DNA of 64,000 bases, from the NCBI RefSeq assembly GCF_001049495.1, contig NZ_CDWI01000010.1, forward strand, positions 1 through 64,000. Direction: 5' to 3'. Below the pieces are notes generated by a model. That model saw only the letters and a list, made by a program, of their open reading frames with translations. It was not told the DNA's origin and did no database searches. Made by a program: the position numbers and the translations under genes. The stretch comes from Microbacterium sp. 3J1. GTDB lineage: Bacteria > Actinomycetota > Actinomycetes > Actinomycetales > Microbacteriaceae. Of the stretch, positions 1 to 7,736 are shown piece by piece (positions within the stretch are counted from its first letter, which is position 1; each line of letters begins with the position of its first letter).

Positions 1-1
1 C

Positions 2-646
2 GACCACGCCGCGCAGGGCGAGCCTGTCGCGCCGATGATCCGGCCCGCGCCGACACCGTTCGTCGAGGCGGTCACGCCCGCAGAGACGTCTGGTGCCGCC
101 GCCGACTCCTCCGTCTCCGCCGACCCGCCCGCCGCCTCCGCCGCGTCGGAGCCTGCCGTTTCCGCGCCGCCCTCGGCCGACTCGACTCAGGTTCCGGCCG
201 TAGCATCCGCCGGCATGCCGCTCGCCGGGCTCGCCGCCGACGTCGACAAGACGGTCGTGTCGCCGCGTCCGACCGACGACGATCTCGAGGCGACGGTCGT
301 CGTCGCGCGTCGACGCGGCGTGCGGCGCTCGCTCGTGCTCGACGACGGGCGCACGTTCGCGCTCTCCGGAGCCAGCGTGGTGATCGGACGCAACCCGACC
401 GGCGAGGCAGGGGAGCAGCGTCTCGCGATCTCCGACACCACCCGGACCCTGTCGAAGACCCATGCCCGTCTCGTCGTGCACGAGGACGAGTGGCGGCTGA
501 CCGACCTGCATGCCACGAACGGCGTCGTGGTCGTCGGCGACGACGGCACGGAGACGCTGCTCGACCCGGGCGAGAGCGTGGTCGGCAACGGCCGATTCAT
601 CCTCGGCGAGGTCGGCATGCACGTCACGGCGGAGCGCGATTCGTGA
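2..646 (+). CDS. FHA-domain protein, 5' end outside window
   Basis: The frame is open from base 2 with no stop, so the start probably lies upstream; the first internal ATG is at 35. Counting from there, residues 1-70 are low-complexity Ala/Pro/Ser. The C-terminal half (about 100-200) is a forkhead-associated domain: VVIGR near the start of the fold, then LSKTHARL and DLHATNGVVV, the conserved S-x-x-H and N-G signatures. FHA domains bind phosphothreonine peptides. Two acidic Thr-Val sites (DKTVV at T73 and EATVVV at T87) precede the domain and could be kinase targets it binds itself. Its stop overlaps the GTG start of the PP2C phosphatase, so the two are translationally coupled. It probably links Ser/Thr phosphorylation to the secretion locus. 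A kinase gene would be expected just upstream of the window, but that is inference. Confidence 0.85.
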   Translation, partial: DHAAQGEPVAPMIRPAPTPFVEAVTPAETSGAAADSSVSADPPAASAASEPAVSAPPSADSTQVPAVASAGMPLAGLAADVDKTVVSPRPTDDDLEATVVVARRRGVRRSLVLDDGRTFALSGASVVIGRNPTGEAGEQRLAISDTTRTLSKTHARLVVHEDEWRLTDLHATNGVVVVGDDGTETLLDPGESVVGNGRFILGEVGMHVTAERDS

Positions 647-1473
647 CGCTCTCCTCGGTGGTCCTCAACGTCGCCTCTCTGACCGACACCGGTCTCACGC
701 GCACCGCGAACGAGGATTCCGTCCTCGCGGCATCGCCCGTCTTCCTCGTCGCCGACGGCATGGGCGGACACGAAGCCGGTGACCGGGCGAGCGCCGCCGT
801 CGTGGCCGCCTTCGAACCGCTCCGCGGGCGATCGGTCGTCGTCGACGACGTCCGTGACGCACTCGGCCGCGCCGCCGCCGTGGTCGAGGGCATCGCCGCG
901 CAGCACAAGAGAGGCGCCGGCAGCACGGTCACCGGAGTCGCGCTCGTGGAGCACGAGGGCGCGCCGCACTGGCTCGTGTTCAACGTCGGCGACTCGCGTG
1001 TCTACCGGCATCACGGCAATGAGCTCACCCAGCTCACGATCGACCACTCGCTCGGTCAGGAGATGGTCGATGCCGGGGAGCTCCGCCCCGCGGACCTCGA
1101 GTCGTTCTCGCAGCGCAACGTCATCACCCGGGCGATCGGTGCCACCGACAGCACCGCCGACAGCTGGCTACTGCCGGTGGTCGACGGCGAGCGGCTGCTC
1201 CTGTGCTCCGACGGCCTCAGCGGCGAGGTCAGCGACGAGGGCATCCGGGCGACGCTCACGATGTGCGGGCGACCCGAGACGGCCGCTTCCGCGCTGGTCC
1301 GCCGCGCGCTGCAGGCCGGAGGCCGCGACAACGTGTCGGTGGTGGTCATCGACGTGGTCGCGGGAGGAGCCCGTGCGCGACCGGATGACGACACGGGAGG
1401 ACGCGTCGCGGCATCCGCTTTCACCGACTCCGCGCTCGAGGGGACGACGATCCCGGTGCGAGCGAGGGGTTGA
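643..1473 (+). CDS. PP2C-family Ser/Thr protein phosphatase
   Basis: A 276-residue protein with the full bacterial PP2C (PstP/PrpC) set: NEDS near residue 20, the metal motif VADGMGGHEAG, GSTVTG, VGDSRVY, CSDGLSG and GRDNVSVVV near the end. It should remove phosphate from Ser/Thr on kinase substrates using two Mn/Mg ions. There is no C-terminal membrane segment, so unlike mycobacterial PstP it should be cytosolic. The GTG start at 643 is preferred over the frame-open ATG at 490: it overlaps the stop of the FHA gene and has GGAG at 631-634. It is followed one base later by the next gene. The FHA-phosphatase-membrane protein order recalls the pkn/pstP/fha clusters of Actinobacteria. Confidence 0.92.
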   Translation: MTLSSVVLNVASLTDTGLTRTANEDSVLAASPVFLVADGMGGHEAGDRASAAVVAAFEPLRGRSVVVDDVRDALGRAAAVVEGIAAQHKRGAGSTVTGVALVEHEGAPHWLVFNVGDSRVYRHHGNELTQLTIDHSLGQEMVDAGELRPADLESFSQRNVITRAIGATDSTADSWLLPVVDGERLLLCSDGLSGEVSDEGIRATLTMCGRPETAASALVRRALQAGGRDNVSVVVIDVVAGGARARPDDDTGGRVAASAFTDSALEGTTIPVRARG

Positions 1474-1474
1474 C

Positions 1475-2143
1475 ATGTCCGAGGACGACACGAACGTCGA
1501 AGAGACGGTCATGCTGACGCGGCGCGAACGCCGGCGAAGCACCGTGAAGGCGGATGCCGTCGGCGACGCGCCCGCTGAGGCAGGAGTCGCACCCGCCGAG
1601 GCGCCGGCACCCGCCGACGTGCGCGCGGACGCGCCCGCCGACGTGCGTCTTGATGCCCCCGATGCCGAGGCCGACGCTCTCGACGACGCGACGGTCGTGG
1701 TGGCCCGCTCCCGCCCCGTGCGATCGGCGCCCGCAGACGGTGAGCCAGTGGATGCCGTCGCCGAAAGCCCCGAGGAAGACGTGGTCGACGACGCGACGGT
1801 CGTCCTGGCGCGCTCCGTACCCCGCCCGCGTGGCGACGATGCCGCAGCGGAGGAGCGCACGGAGGACGAGGAGGAGCCCGCGGAACCCCCCGAGGACTCC
1901 CTGTTCCGCGCGCCTCTCGCGCCGACCCCGGCCATCTACCGCCCCCGTCCGGCACCCCTCGCGCCGACGGCACCGCCCGTGGTCATCGGGGCCGCCGCGC
2001 CCACCCGCGTCGTGGACGTCGACCGGACGTCGGTCACCAAGCAGGCGCGGCGATGGAGCGTCTACACACTGCTCGCCTTCGCCGGCGCGTGCGCGGTGTC
2101 CGTCGCGGGGCTGGTGGGGTTGGGCTTCGTCGTCCTGGGCTGA
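1475..2143 (+). CDS. Acidic one-pass membrane protein with repeated Thr-Val motifs
   Basis: A 222-residue protein with no recognised enzyme domain. Most of it is disordered Ala/Pro/Asp/Glu-rich sequence. It ends in one hydrophobic segment (about 190-220), giving a tail-anchored membrane protein with a large cytosolic N-terminus. Near-identical short motifs recur: EETVMLTRR (T11), DDATVVVARS (T73) and DDATVVLARS (T108). A related EATVVVARRR occurs in the FHA protein two genes upstream. Acidic residues before Thr and hydrophobic residues after it suit PknB-type phosphorylation and FHA binding, so it may be a membrane docking platform; this is inference. The ATG at 1475 lies one base after the phosphatase stop. 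It converges on the mycosin gene with an 18-base gap. Confidence 0.75.
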   Translation: MSEDDTNVEETVMLTRRERRRSTVKADAVGDAPAEAGVAPAEAPAPADVRADAPADVRLDAPDAEADALDDATVVVARSRPVRSAPADGEPVDAVAESPEEDVVDDATVVLARSVPRPRGDDAAAEERTEDEEEPAEPPEDSLFRAPLAPTPAIYRPRPAPLAPTAPPVVIGAAAPTRVVDVDRTSVTKQARRWSVYTLLAFAGACAVSVAGLVGLGFVVLG

Positions 2144-2161
2144 CGCCGTCCGCGCGCGGGC

Positions 2162-3556
2162 TCAGCGGCGGCTGCTGATGGGCGAGCGTCCGTCGTCGGG
2201 GCTCGGTTCGGGCGTGTCGAGCAGGCCCCCCACTCGGCCGGCGTCCGCCTCGTCCGTCGCCGGCGCGTCCTTGCGGCGGCGCAGCACGATGAGGATCCCG
2301 AGCACGCCGAGCAGGCTGGCACCGCCGATCGCCGCGAAGAGGGCTGCCTCGCGCGTCAGCAGGAACGGCGAGGCGCCGTGGTCGGGTGTCACCGCGGCCG
2401 CAGGCGGCCGCGCCGCGCTCTCCATCGTGTCGAAGTACGGGCTCACCGGCCCTCGGGTGGTCTCGTCCGGCAGGAGCTCGATCGCGGCCGACGGCTGGAT
2501 GAAGCCCCAGCCGTCGACGTCGTCGCGCTCGTCGGCGTCGGCACGCAGCGCGGTGGCGGTGAGCCGATAGGCCCATCCCGCCGGAGGATCCTCCGGATGC
2601 GCCTCGGCGACGAGCGCGGCAGCCGCGCTGACGTACCCGGTCGCGAAGCTCGATGCGGGAGCATCGCCGGCGAAGACGCAGTCACCGCCACCGGTCGCCG
2701 CCGTGAGGACGTTGCTGCCCGGGGCCGTCACGCCGACCTGCGGTCCGTGGATCGACGAATCCGTCGCGCGCCCTGACGCGTCGGCCGCGCTCACTCCGAG
2801 CGCCTGCTCGTATGCGGCGGGGTACCGAGGAGCATCCTCGGCGTCCGCGTCGGAGAGTCGGTTGCCGCCGCTCGCCACGACGAGGGCGCCCACCGCCGCG
2901 GCGTGCTCGACCGCGGCCCGGAGCTCGGAGGAGTCCGAGCTCTGCGACAGCGAGACGTTGATGATGTCCGCGCCGTTGTCCGCCGCCCAGTGGATGCCGT
3001 CGGCGAGGCGTCGCGAATCGGGGCCGAAGCCCTTGTCCTCGTCCTGCGGGGAGTTGCTGCGGAAGACGCGCACCGACAGCAGACGCGCGTCGGGTGCGAG
3101 GCCGACCACACCGGAACCGGCGACCGGCTGCGCGGCGATCTGGCCCGCGATGGCCGTGCCGTGACCCGTCGTGTCGCTCAGGCCGTCACTGCGCTCGCCG
3201 TCACCGACGAGGTCGACGCCGCCGATCACCACGCCGGCGAGGTGCGGATTCGACGCGTCCACCCCCGAGTCGACGATGGCGACCACGATGCCCTTGCCCG
3301 TTGCCAGTCGATTCGCCTCCTCGGCGCCGAGCTGCGCGAGCGCGGCGGGCGCCTCGGGACTGAAGACGACGGTGCCCGGCTCGCACGCCTGACCCTGGGT
3401 CGCCGTCGACACGAGAGAAGACAGCGGCGCCCCGGGTGTCGAGGTCGCAGCCAGAGCGGATGCCGGTGACGCCGAGCCTGCAGCCAGCGCGCATGCGCTC
3501 AACAGCGCGGCGGCGGACAGGACGGCGGAACGAGGCCTTCCGGAGCGCTGGCGCAT
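2162..3556 (-). CDS. mycP: Mycosin-type membrane-anchored S8 serine protease (first copy)
   Basis: A 464-residue subtilase of the type VII mycosin family. It has an N-terminal signal peptide (Ala-rich, about 10-35), catalytic Asp in AIVDSGVD (D96), His in GHGTAIAG (H132), oxyanion Asn in VASGGN (N232) and Ser in ASSFATGYVS (S303). A C-terminal transmembrane helix is followed by RRRK, leaving the protease outside the cell. The usual GTS around the catalytic Ser is ASS here. The start chosen is the ATG at 3556, whose A is shared with the TGA of eccB. In mycobacteria mycosins stabilise the ESX pore and process substrates. It is the last gene of the leftward eccD-eccB-mycP operon. A second mycosin lies at 7736-9076. 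Confidence 0.93.
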   Translation of the reverse strand: MRQRSGRPRSAVLSAAALLSACALAAGSASPASALAATSTPGAPLSSLVSTATQGQACEPGTVVFSPEAPAALAQLGAEEANRLATGKGIVVAIVDSGVDASNPHLAGVVIGGVDLVGDGERSDGLSDTTGHGTAIAGQIAAQPVAGSGVVGLAPDARLLSVRVFRSNSPQDEDKGFGPDSRRLADGIHWAADNGADIINVSLSQSSDSSELRAAVEHAAAVGALVVASGGNRLSDADAEDAPRYPAAYEQALGVSAADASGRATDSSIHGPQVGVTAPGSNVLTAATGGGDCVFAGDAPASSFATGYVSAAAALVAEAHPEDPPAGWAYRLTATALRADADERDDVDGWGFIQPSAAIELLPDETTRGPVSPYFDTMESAARPPAAAVTPDHGASPFLLTREAALFAAIGGASLLGVLGILIVLRRRKDAPATDEADAGRVGGLLDTPEPSPDDGRSPISSRR

Positions 3557-4908
3557 CACTCGTCCCCGGCGCCCGGGGACTCCCTCGCGGCCTCGGCGCT
3601 CAGCGCGGGGCCCGCGGCGAAGAACTCGATCCACGCGTCCGACACATGTCCGATGTCGTCCTGCGTGTAGCCGAGCTGGGTGACGGGGTCGCTCCCCGCA
3701 TCCTCCGCACCCGCGTCGACCACGGCGTCGGGGATCGCGAACGCGGTACCCGACTCGTCGATGAGCACGGCCATGCCGACCATGTCCTCCGAGGCGCCGC
3801 GCACCTGCACGAGGGCCCCTCCGCCGACCGCGACGTTCACGCGTGTGCGCTCCTCGGGCAGTTCCTGCGAGGTCGCGCCGAGAACGGTGCGGGCGTCGTC
3901 CGTGACGACGGCGCAGGGAGTCTCACCCGCAGCGAGCGGGGTCAGCGGTTCGGTGGGCCAGTCCGCGCCGCCCGCGTGCGGCTCGGTCGGGATGTCGGCG
4001 ACCTCGGCCGGCGACACCTCTTGTTCCGCATCCGCCTCTGCACCGCTGCCGAGCAGGTAGAGCTGGTACGCGAGGGGGCTGAGCTGCGCGAGCTCGCCCG
4101 TGGCGAGCGCGACGTACCGGAGTTCCGGGGGATCGCCCTGCACGTGCACGATGCTGCCGGCGGTGAGAGCCGTGCCCTCGAGCGTGGCGCCGACCGCGTT
4201 CAGCCGGATGGGCTCGAGCTCGTCGCCCGACTCGAAGAGGTTGAGCCAGCGCCCGTCGACCTCGAGGATGTCGCTGGTGCCGAGCCCGACGGCGCGCAGC
4301 ACCGCGTTCGCATCTTCGGGAGAGACCTGGTGGCGCAGCCCGTCCGCGACGACGAACAGGTCCTCACCCCGCTGGACGACCGCTCCGGTGCCGGTGGAGA
4401 TGCTCGCCACGGGATCCGAGGCCAGCGACACCGAGGTGCCTTCGCGGTCGTCGATGCACGCCGTCCAGGAGGAGTTGAGCAGAGCATCCGGCTTGGGCAG
4501 GTCGTCCGGCGCGCCGAGGATGCCGATGGCGGGGCCGACGGGGATCCCGTCGAGAGCCGACTGATCGGTGCGCACGACCTTGAACTCGCCGGCCGGGATG
4601 AGCAGTCGTGCGCTGGCCGTGTTGATGACCGGGTACAGGGTGCCGTCGACCGAGACGTAGCGCGACCCGGTGTCGGTGGCGACGATCAGCCGGTTGTTCT
4701 GCCAGTCGCCGGGGAGCCCCGGCTGCATGATGCCCCAGAACACTCCGACCAGGATGACGCCGACGGTCAGGGCCACTCCGGCCACGACCGCGCGGAGCGG
4801 CTTCGCGGGATCGAGTTCCTTGCCGCCCGGAGCGCCGCCCGTGAAGGCGGAGAGGAGCCGTCGACGGCTGAAGCCCTGCGCCTCGATCAGGTCTTTCTTG
4901 GTCGCCAT
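3556..4908 (-). CDS. eccB: Type VII secretion protein EccB
   Basis: A 450-residue protein matching EccB. The short cytosolic N-terminus with ATKKDLIEAQ and FSRRRLLSAF is typical of the family. A single transmembrane helix (about 40-62) is followed by a large extracytoplasmic domain with repeated beta modules, including FKVVRTDQSALDG and GIPVGPAIGILGAPDDLP. EccB is the periplasmic-side scaffold of the ESX membrane complex, together with EccC, EccD and EccE. The ATG at 4908 is 3 bases after eccD, and the stop overlaps the mycosin start by one base, so the three genes are probably one operon. The length is close to the mycobacterial 480-500. Confidence 0.95.
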   Translation of the reverse strand: MATKKDLIEAQGFSRRRLLSAFTGGAPGGKELDPAKPLRAVVAGVALTVGVILVGVFWGIMQPGLPGDWQNNRLIVATDTGSRYVSVDGTLYPVINTASARLLIPAGEFKVVRTDQSALDGIPVGPAIGILGAPDDLPKPDALLNSSWTACIDDREGTSVSLASDPVASISTGTGAVVQRGEDLFVVADGLRHQVSPEDANAVLRAVGLGTSDILEVDGRWLNLFESGDELEPIRLNAVGATLEGTALTAGSIVHVQGDPPELRYVALATGELAQLSPLAYQLYLLGSGAEADAEQEVSPAEVADIPTEPHAGGADWPTEPLTPLAAGETPCAVVTDDARTVLGATSQELPEERTRVNVAVGGGALVQVRGASEDMVGMAVLIDESGTAFAIPDAVVDAGAEDAGSDPVTQLGYTQDDIGHVSDAWIEFFAAGPALSAEAARESPGAGDE

Positions 4909-4911
4909 CGG

Positions 4912-6246
4912 TCAGACGAGTCCTGCCGTGATGACGCCCAGCGGAAGCAGCAGCGCGAGAGCGATGACCTCGACGGTGTCGCCGAGACGGGTGAGCCTCA
5001 GCCGCGCCTTCGGCGTCAGCAGCGTCAGGCCGACGAGCATCACGGTCGCGACGACGAGTACGAGGAGCATCCAGGTGCGTACGTCGGGAAGTGCGAGTGC
5101 GACGGTCACGCCGGTGACGGCGAGTCCGACGGCTCCGATGGCCATGAGCACGAGCACGCCGAGGCGGGCGTGGATCTGGCGCGACTGGAACATCATCCCC
5201 ACGAAGGCGAGCACGCACAGCAGGGCACCGGACACACCGCTCGCTGCGACCAGCGGAGTCGCGATGAGCGCCGCGAGGCCGAGCGCCGCGCGCAGCGCGA
5301 TGAGAGTGCGGGTGCCCGCGGCGGCGCGACGCTTCACCTCGTCGGCGTCGATCGGCTCGGGCGCGGCGAACATGTCGGCGTCGCTCTGCGGCGAGATGAC
5401 GCGGATGCGGGTCGAGCTCAGCGCCAGCCAGGGGATGCCGTTCGCGAGCAGCGCCGTCGTCGCGAGCATGATCGCGTAGGGAGCGAGCGCGTCGCCGAAC
5501 GCTGCCGCGCTCGTCGCGGTGATGCCGATGGATGCACCGAGCGCGATAGGGACGAGGTGGATCTCGGGCTTCTCCTGGGTCACGGCGAGGCTCATGCCGC
5601 CGACGACGACCAGCCCGAGTCCGAGCGCGGCCAGCGGCCAGCCCCACATGCTCTGAGCCGGTACGGCGAGGTAACCGGCGAGGCCGCCGTATGCGGCCGC
5701 CGAGAGACCGAGCGCGTGGCCGGCTTCGGGCTGGCGCAGCCGCATCAGGACGGCCGCGGCGACGCTCAGCACCACGGCTCCCGCTCCGGCGATGATCGCG
5801 GGGAGGAGGGATGTCGGGGGAGTGGCCACGAGCAGGAGGGCGCAGAGCGCGAGGAACGTGAGGCTGATGAAGAGGGCCGTGCGCGAGCTGTCGGCGGGCG
5901 TCCAGGAGCCGTGCTGCTCGGCCGTCGCGTCGATGACGGCCTCCACGACGTCGTCGTAGACGCGCGGCTCGCTCATGAGGCCACCCCGGACCAGCGTCAG
6001 CAGCTCGCCGTCGAGGATGCCCTGCGCGGCCGCTCCTCGCGCGGGGTCGAGGGGGCTGCCGTCCGCTCGCTGCAGCGCGTAGCCGCCGTGCGTCAGCGTC
6101 GGGTCCAGCACACCGAGGCTCCGGGCGAACCCGGGGATGATCTCGACGAGGGGCACCTGCGAGGGCACGCCGACGTCGAGTCGCCGGTCGTCGCTGACGA
6201 CGGAAAGGCGCAGCACGGTGCCTGCCGCAGTGCTGGTCTGAGTCAT
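4912..6246 (-). CDS. eccD: Type VII secretion integral membrane protein EccD (first copy)
   Basis: 444 residues. The N-terminal ~85 residues form a ubiquitin-like YukD-type cytosolic domain (VLRLSVVSDD, DPTLTHGGYALQ, LLTLVRGG). About eleven hydrophobic helices follow from residue ~125 to the end. EccD forms the large lipid-facing vestibule of the ESX translocon, normally as a homodimer. It is the first gene of the leftward operon; the upstream 285 bases are shared with the divergent WXG100 gene. A purine-rich GGAGGGGG ribosome site precedes the ATG. A second, diverged EccD lies at 10552, so this system may build a heterodimer. Confidence 0.93.
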   Translation of the reverse strand: MTQTSTAAGTVLRLSVVSDDRRLDVGVPSQVPLVEIIPGFARSLGVLDPTLTHGGYALQRADGSPLDPARGAAAQGILDGELLTLVRGGLMSEPRVYDDVVEAVIDATAEQHGSWTPADSSRTALFISLTFLALCALLLVATPPTSLLPAIIAGAGAVVLSVAAAVLMRLRQPEAGHALGLSAAAYGGLAGYLAVPAQSMWGWPLAALGLGLVVVGGMSLAVTQEKPEIHLVPIALGASIGITATSAAAFGDALAPYAIMLATTALLANGIPWLALSSTRIRVISPQSDADMFAAPEPIDADEVKRRAAAGTRTLIALRAALGLAALIATPLVAASGVSGALLCVLAFVGMMFQSRQIHARLGVLVLMAIGAVGLAVTGVTVALALPDVRTWMLLVLVVATVMLVGLTLLTPKARLRLTRLGDTVEVIALALLLPLGVITAGLV

Positions 6247-6531
6247 GGAACGATGCCCCCTCCATGGTGTGCAGCCGCGAAGAAGGACATGTGGCTGCGC
6301 ATTCCGCCTCTCACCCTAGTTGAGCGGTGCGACAACGCGTAGTCGTGCGCGGGACCTGTTTCTCCAACGAATGCACAATCTCCGGCCCGGATCGTCAGGA
6401 ATTCTGGCGATCAGCGGGGATCTGTTCTAACCTGACTCCTGAAACAAATCGTGGGGGGTTGTTTCGAAGTCGTCCCAAGACCGGGATGCGCTCCCCGCAC
6501 GTGTGTCCTAACGGACCGGAGGGAGTGAGTT
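6247..6531. promoter_or_regulatory. Divergent promoter region between eccD and the WXG100 genes
   Basis: This 285-base non-coding region separates the two type VII operons. An inverted repeat GAAACAA (6441-6447) / TTGTTTC (6459-6465), with an 11-base G-rich spacer, lies 67-91 bases before the first WXG100 start. It could be an operator or a leader hairpin. GGAGGGAG at 6518-6525 is a strong ribosome site for the ATG at 6532. No convincing -35/-10 pair was assigned. Confidence 0.55.
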
Positions 6532-6849
6532 ATGGCTGATGTCATCTCCGCAGAAGAAGGGGCTCTGCGCCGCGGAGCCCAGGCAGTGCGGGAGACCAAG
6601 TCCGGGATCGACCAGCAGACCAAGAAGGTCCGCAGCGAGATCGAGCAGCTTCGCGGATTCTGGACGGGTGCGGCCGCCGCATCGTTCACGACGCTCATGT
6701 CCCGTTGGGACGAGCAGGCGCGTCAGCTCAACGAGGTCCTGGTGACCCTCGAGGATGCCCTCGCCGGCACCGAGCGCGACCAGGCTGCGACCGAAGAGGC
6801 GCACCAGCAGACCATTTCGGGCCTCGGCTCGATGATGTCCGGCGCCTGA
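6532..6849 (+). CDS. WXG100 family protein (ESAT-6-like), first
   Basis: A 105-residue all-helical WXG100 protein with the turn motif FWTG (W44-x-G46) between two amphipathic helices. No YxxxD/E signal is visible at its C-terminus, so in an ESX-type heterodimer it would be the partner exported with the next gene's product. It has a strong ribosome site and is the first gene of the rightward operon, consistent with abundant expression. The length is typical of the family. Confidence 0.93.
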   Translation: MADVISAEEGALRRGAQAVRETKSGIDQQTKKVRSEIEQLRGFWTGAAAASFTTLMSRWDEQARQLNEVLVTLEDALAGTERDQAATEEAHQQTISGLGSMMSGA

Positions 6850-6880
6850 GCGCTCAGATCACACAGGATTCAAGGAGAAC

Positions 6881-7174
6881 ATGATGCAGTCGATGTCAGT
6901 TCGCCCGGAGCAGGTCAACGCTCTGGCAGCGCAGATCCGCAGCGGGTCGCAGGGTATCCGTTCCGAGCTCGACCGTCTCGAGTCCGAGGTCGGCAAGCTC
7001 CGTGCCTCGTGGGATGGTGCCGCGCAGCAGGCCTACGACCAGGCCCAGGCCAAGTGGAACCGTTCGCTGAGCGAGATGCAGCAGCTTCTCACCCAGATCG
7101 CGGGCAAGACCGAGGAGATCTCGGGCCAGTACGTGCAGACCGACAAGTCGGCTGCCGGGCGGTTCGGAGCCTGA
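6881..7174 (+). CDS. WXG100 family protein (ESAT-6-like), second, with YxxxD signal
   Basis: 97 residues with the WXG turn at W44-D-G46 and, near the C-terminus, Y84-V-Q-T-D88, which fits the general type VII export signal YxxxD/E. It probably forms a heterodimer with the preceding WXG100 protein, like EsxB-EsxA. AAGGAG at 6872-6877 serves either ATG (6881 or 6884); 6884 has the better spacing. A strong hairpin follows at 7181-7217, so the pair may be expressed above the genes downstream. Confidence 0.93.
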   Translation: MMQSMSVRPEQVNALAAQIRSGSQGIRSELDRLESEVGKLRASWDGAAQQAYDQAQAKWNRSLSEMQQLLTQIAGKTEEISGQYVQTDKSAAGRFGA

Positions 7175-7180
7175 TCCTCC

Positions 7181-7217
7181 GGCGCGGGCCCGTCGCAGAG
7201 ATGCGAGGGTCCGCGCC
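7181..7217 (+). terminator. Hairpin after the WXG100 pair (partial terminator)
   Basis: The outer arms GGCGCGGGCCC (7181-7191) and GGGTCCGCGCC (7207-7217) pair with one G-T. Inside, TCGCA/TGCGA closes a GAGA loop, with one bulged G. No U-tract follows, as is common in actinobacterial terminators. It lies 6 bases past the second WXG100 stop and could end most transcripts there, or stabilise the 3' end of the WXG100 mRNA. Confidence 0.6.
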
Positions 7218-7298
7218 GTCTGCTGTGCCGTCCGGCCCCTGGTCGGAAGGCAGTGCAGACGAGCAGGACTGGCTGTTGTCAACGAGGAGGGTGCGTCG

Positions 7299-7736
7299 AT
7301 GAGCATTGCGGTCGACTTCGATGGAGTGTTCGCGGAGCTGAAGCGTCTGCTTCGCGAACTGCAGGAGTTCCCGAGCCCGTCCGAGGTGGCGGTCTCCGAA
7401 GGTGGGTCGTCGAAGGCCACGGTCGAGTTCCGGAGCGCTGTCGCGCGTGTCGCCGGGTCGATGAGCGACGCCACCGACAAGACCATCGCCAAGCTCCAGA
7501 CCACTCACGACGCGATCCGCGCGGCCGTGTCGCAGATCGCCGAGCAGGACGCATCGCTGGCCGACGAGGCGAAGCTGATCGTGTCGCTGCTGGACTCGGC
7601 TGTCGCGCAGGATGACGACGCGGGCTCGCCGGTGTCCGGGTCGGGCGCCGGCGCGAAGGGCGGAGCCTCAGGCGGCGTCGCCGCTTCCGCGCCTGCACCG
7701 ACGGCCTCGCCCGAGCCGGAAGTGGCCGACTACTGA
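7299..7736 (+). CDS. Small helical protein of the type VII locus, unknown function
   Basis: A 145-residue protein with no family I recognise. It is mostly helical through residue ~110, followed by a Gly/Ala then Pro/Glu-rich tail. It starts with SIAVDFDGVFAELKRLLREL and has no W-x-G motif, signal peptide or membrane segment, and no YxxxD near the end. The ATG at 7299 follows GAGGAGGG (7283-7290). Its stop shares one base with the start of the second mycosin. Its place between WXG100 genes and a mycosin suggests a secretion chaperone or small substrate; that is a guess from position. Confidence 0.75.
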   Translation: MSIAVDFDGVFAELKRLLRELQEFPSPSEVAVSEGGSSKATVEFRSAVARVAGSMSDATDKTIAKLQTTHDAIRAAVSQIAEQDASLADEAKLIVSLLDSAVAQDDDAGSPVSGSGAGAKGGASGGVAASAPAPTASPEPEVADY

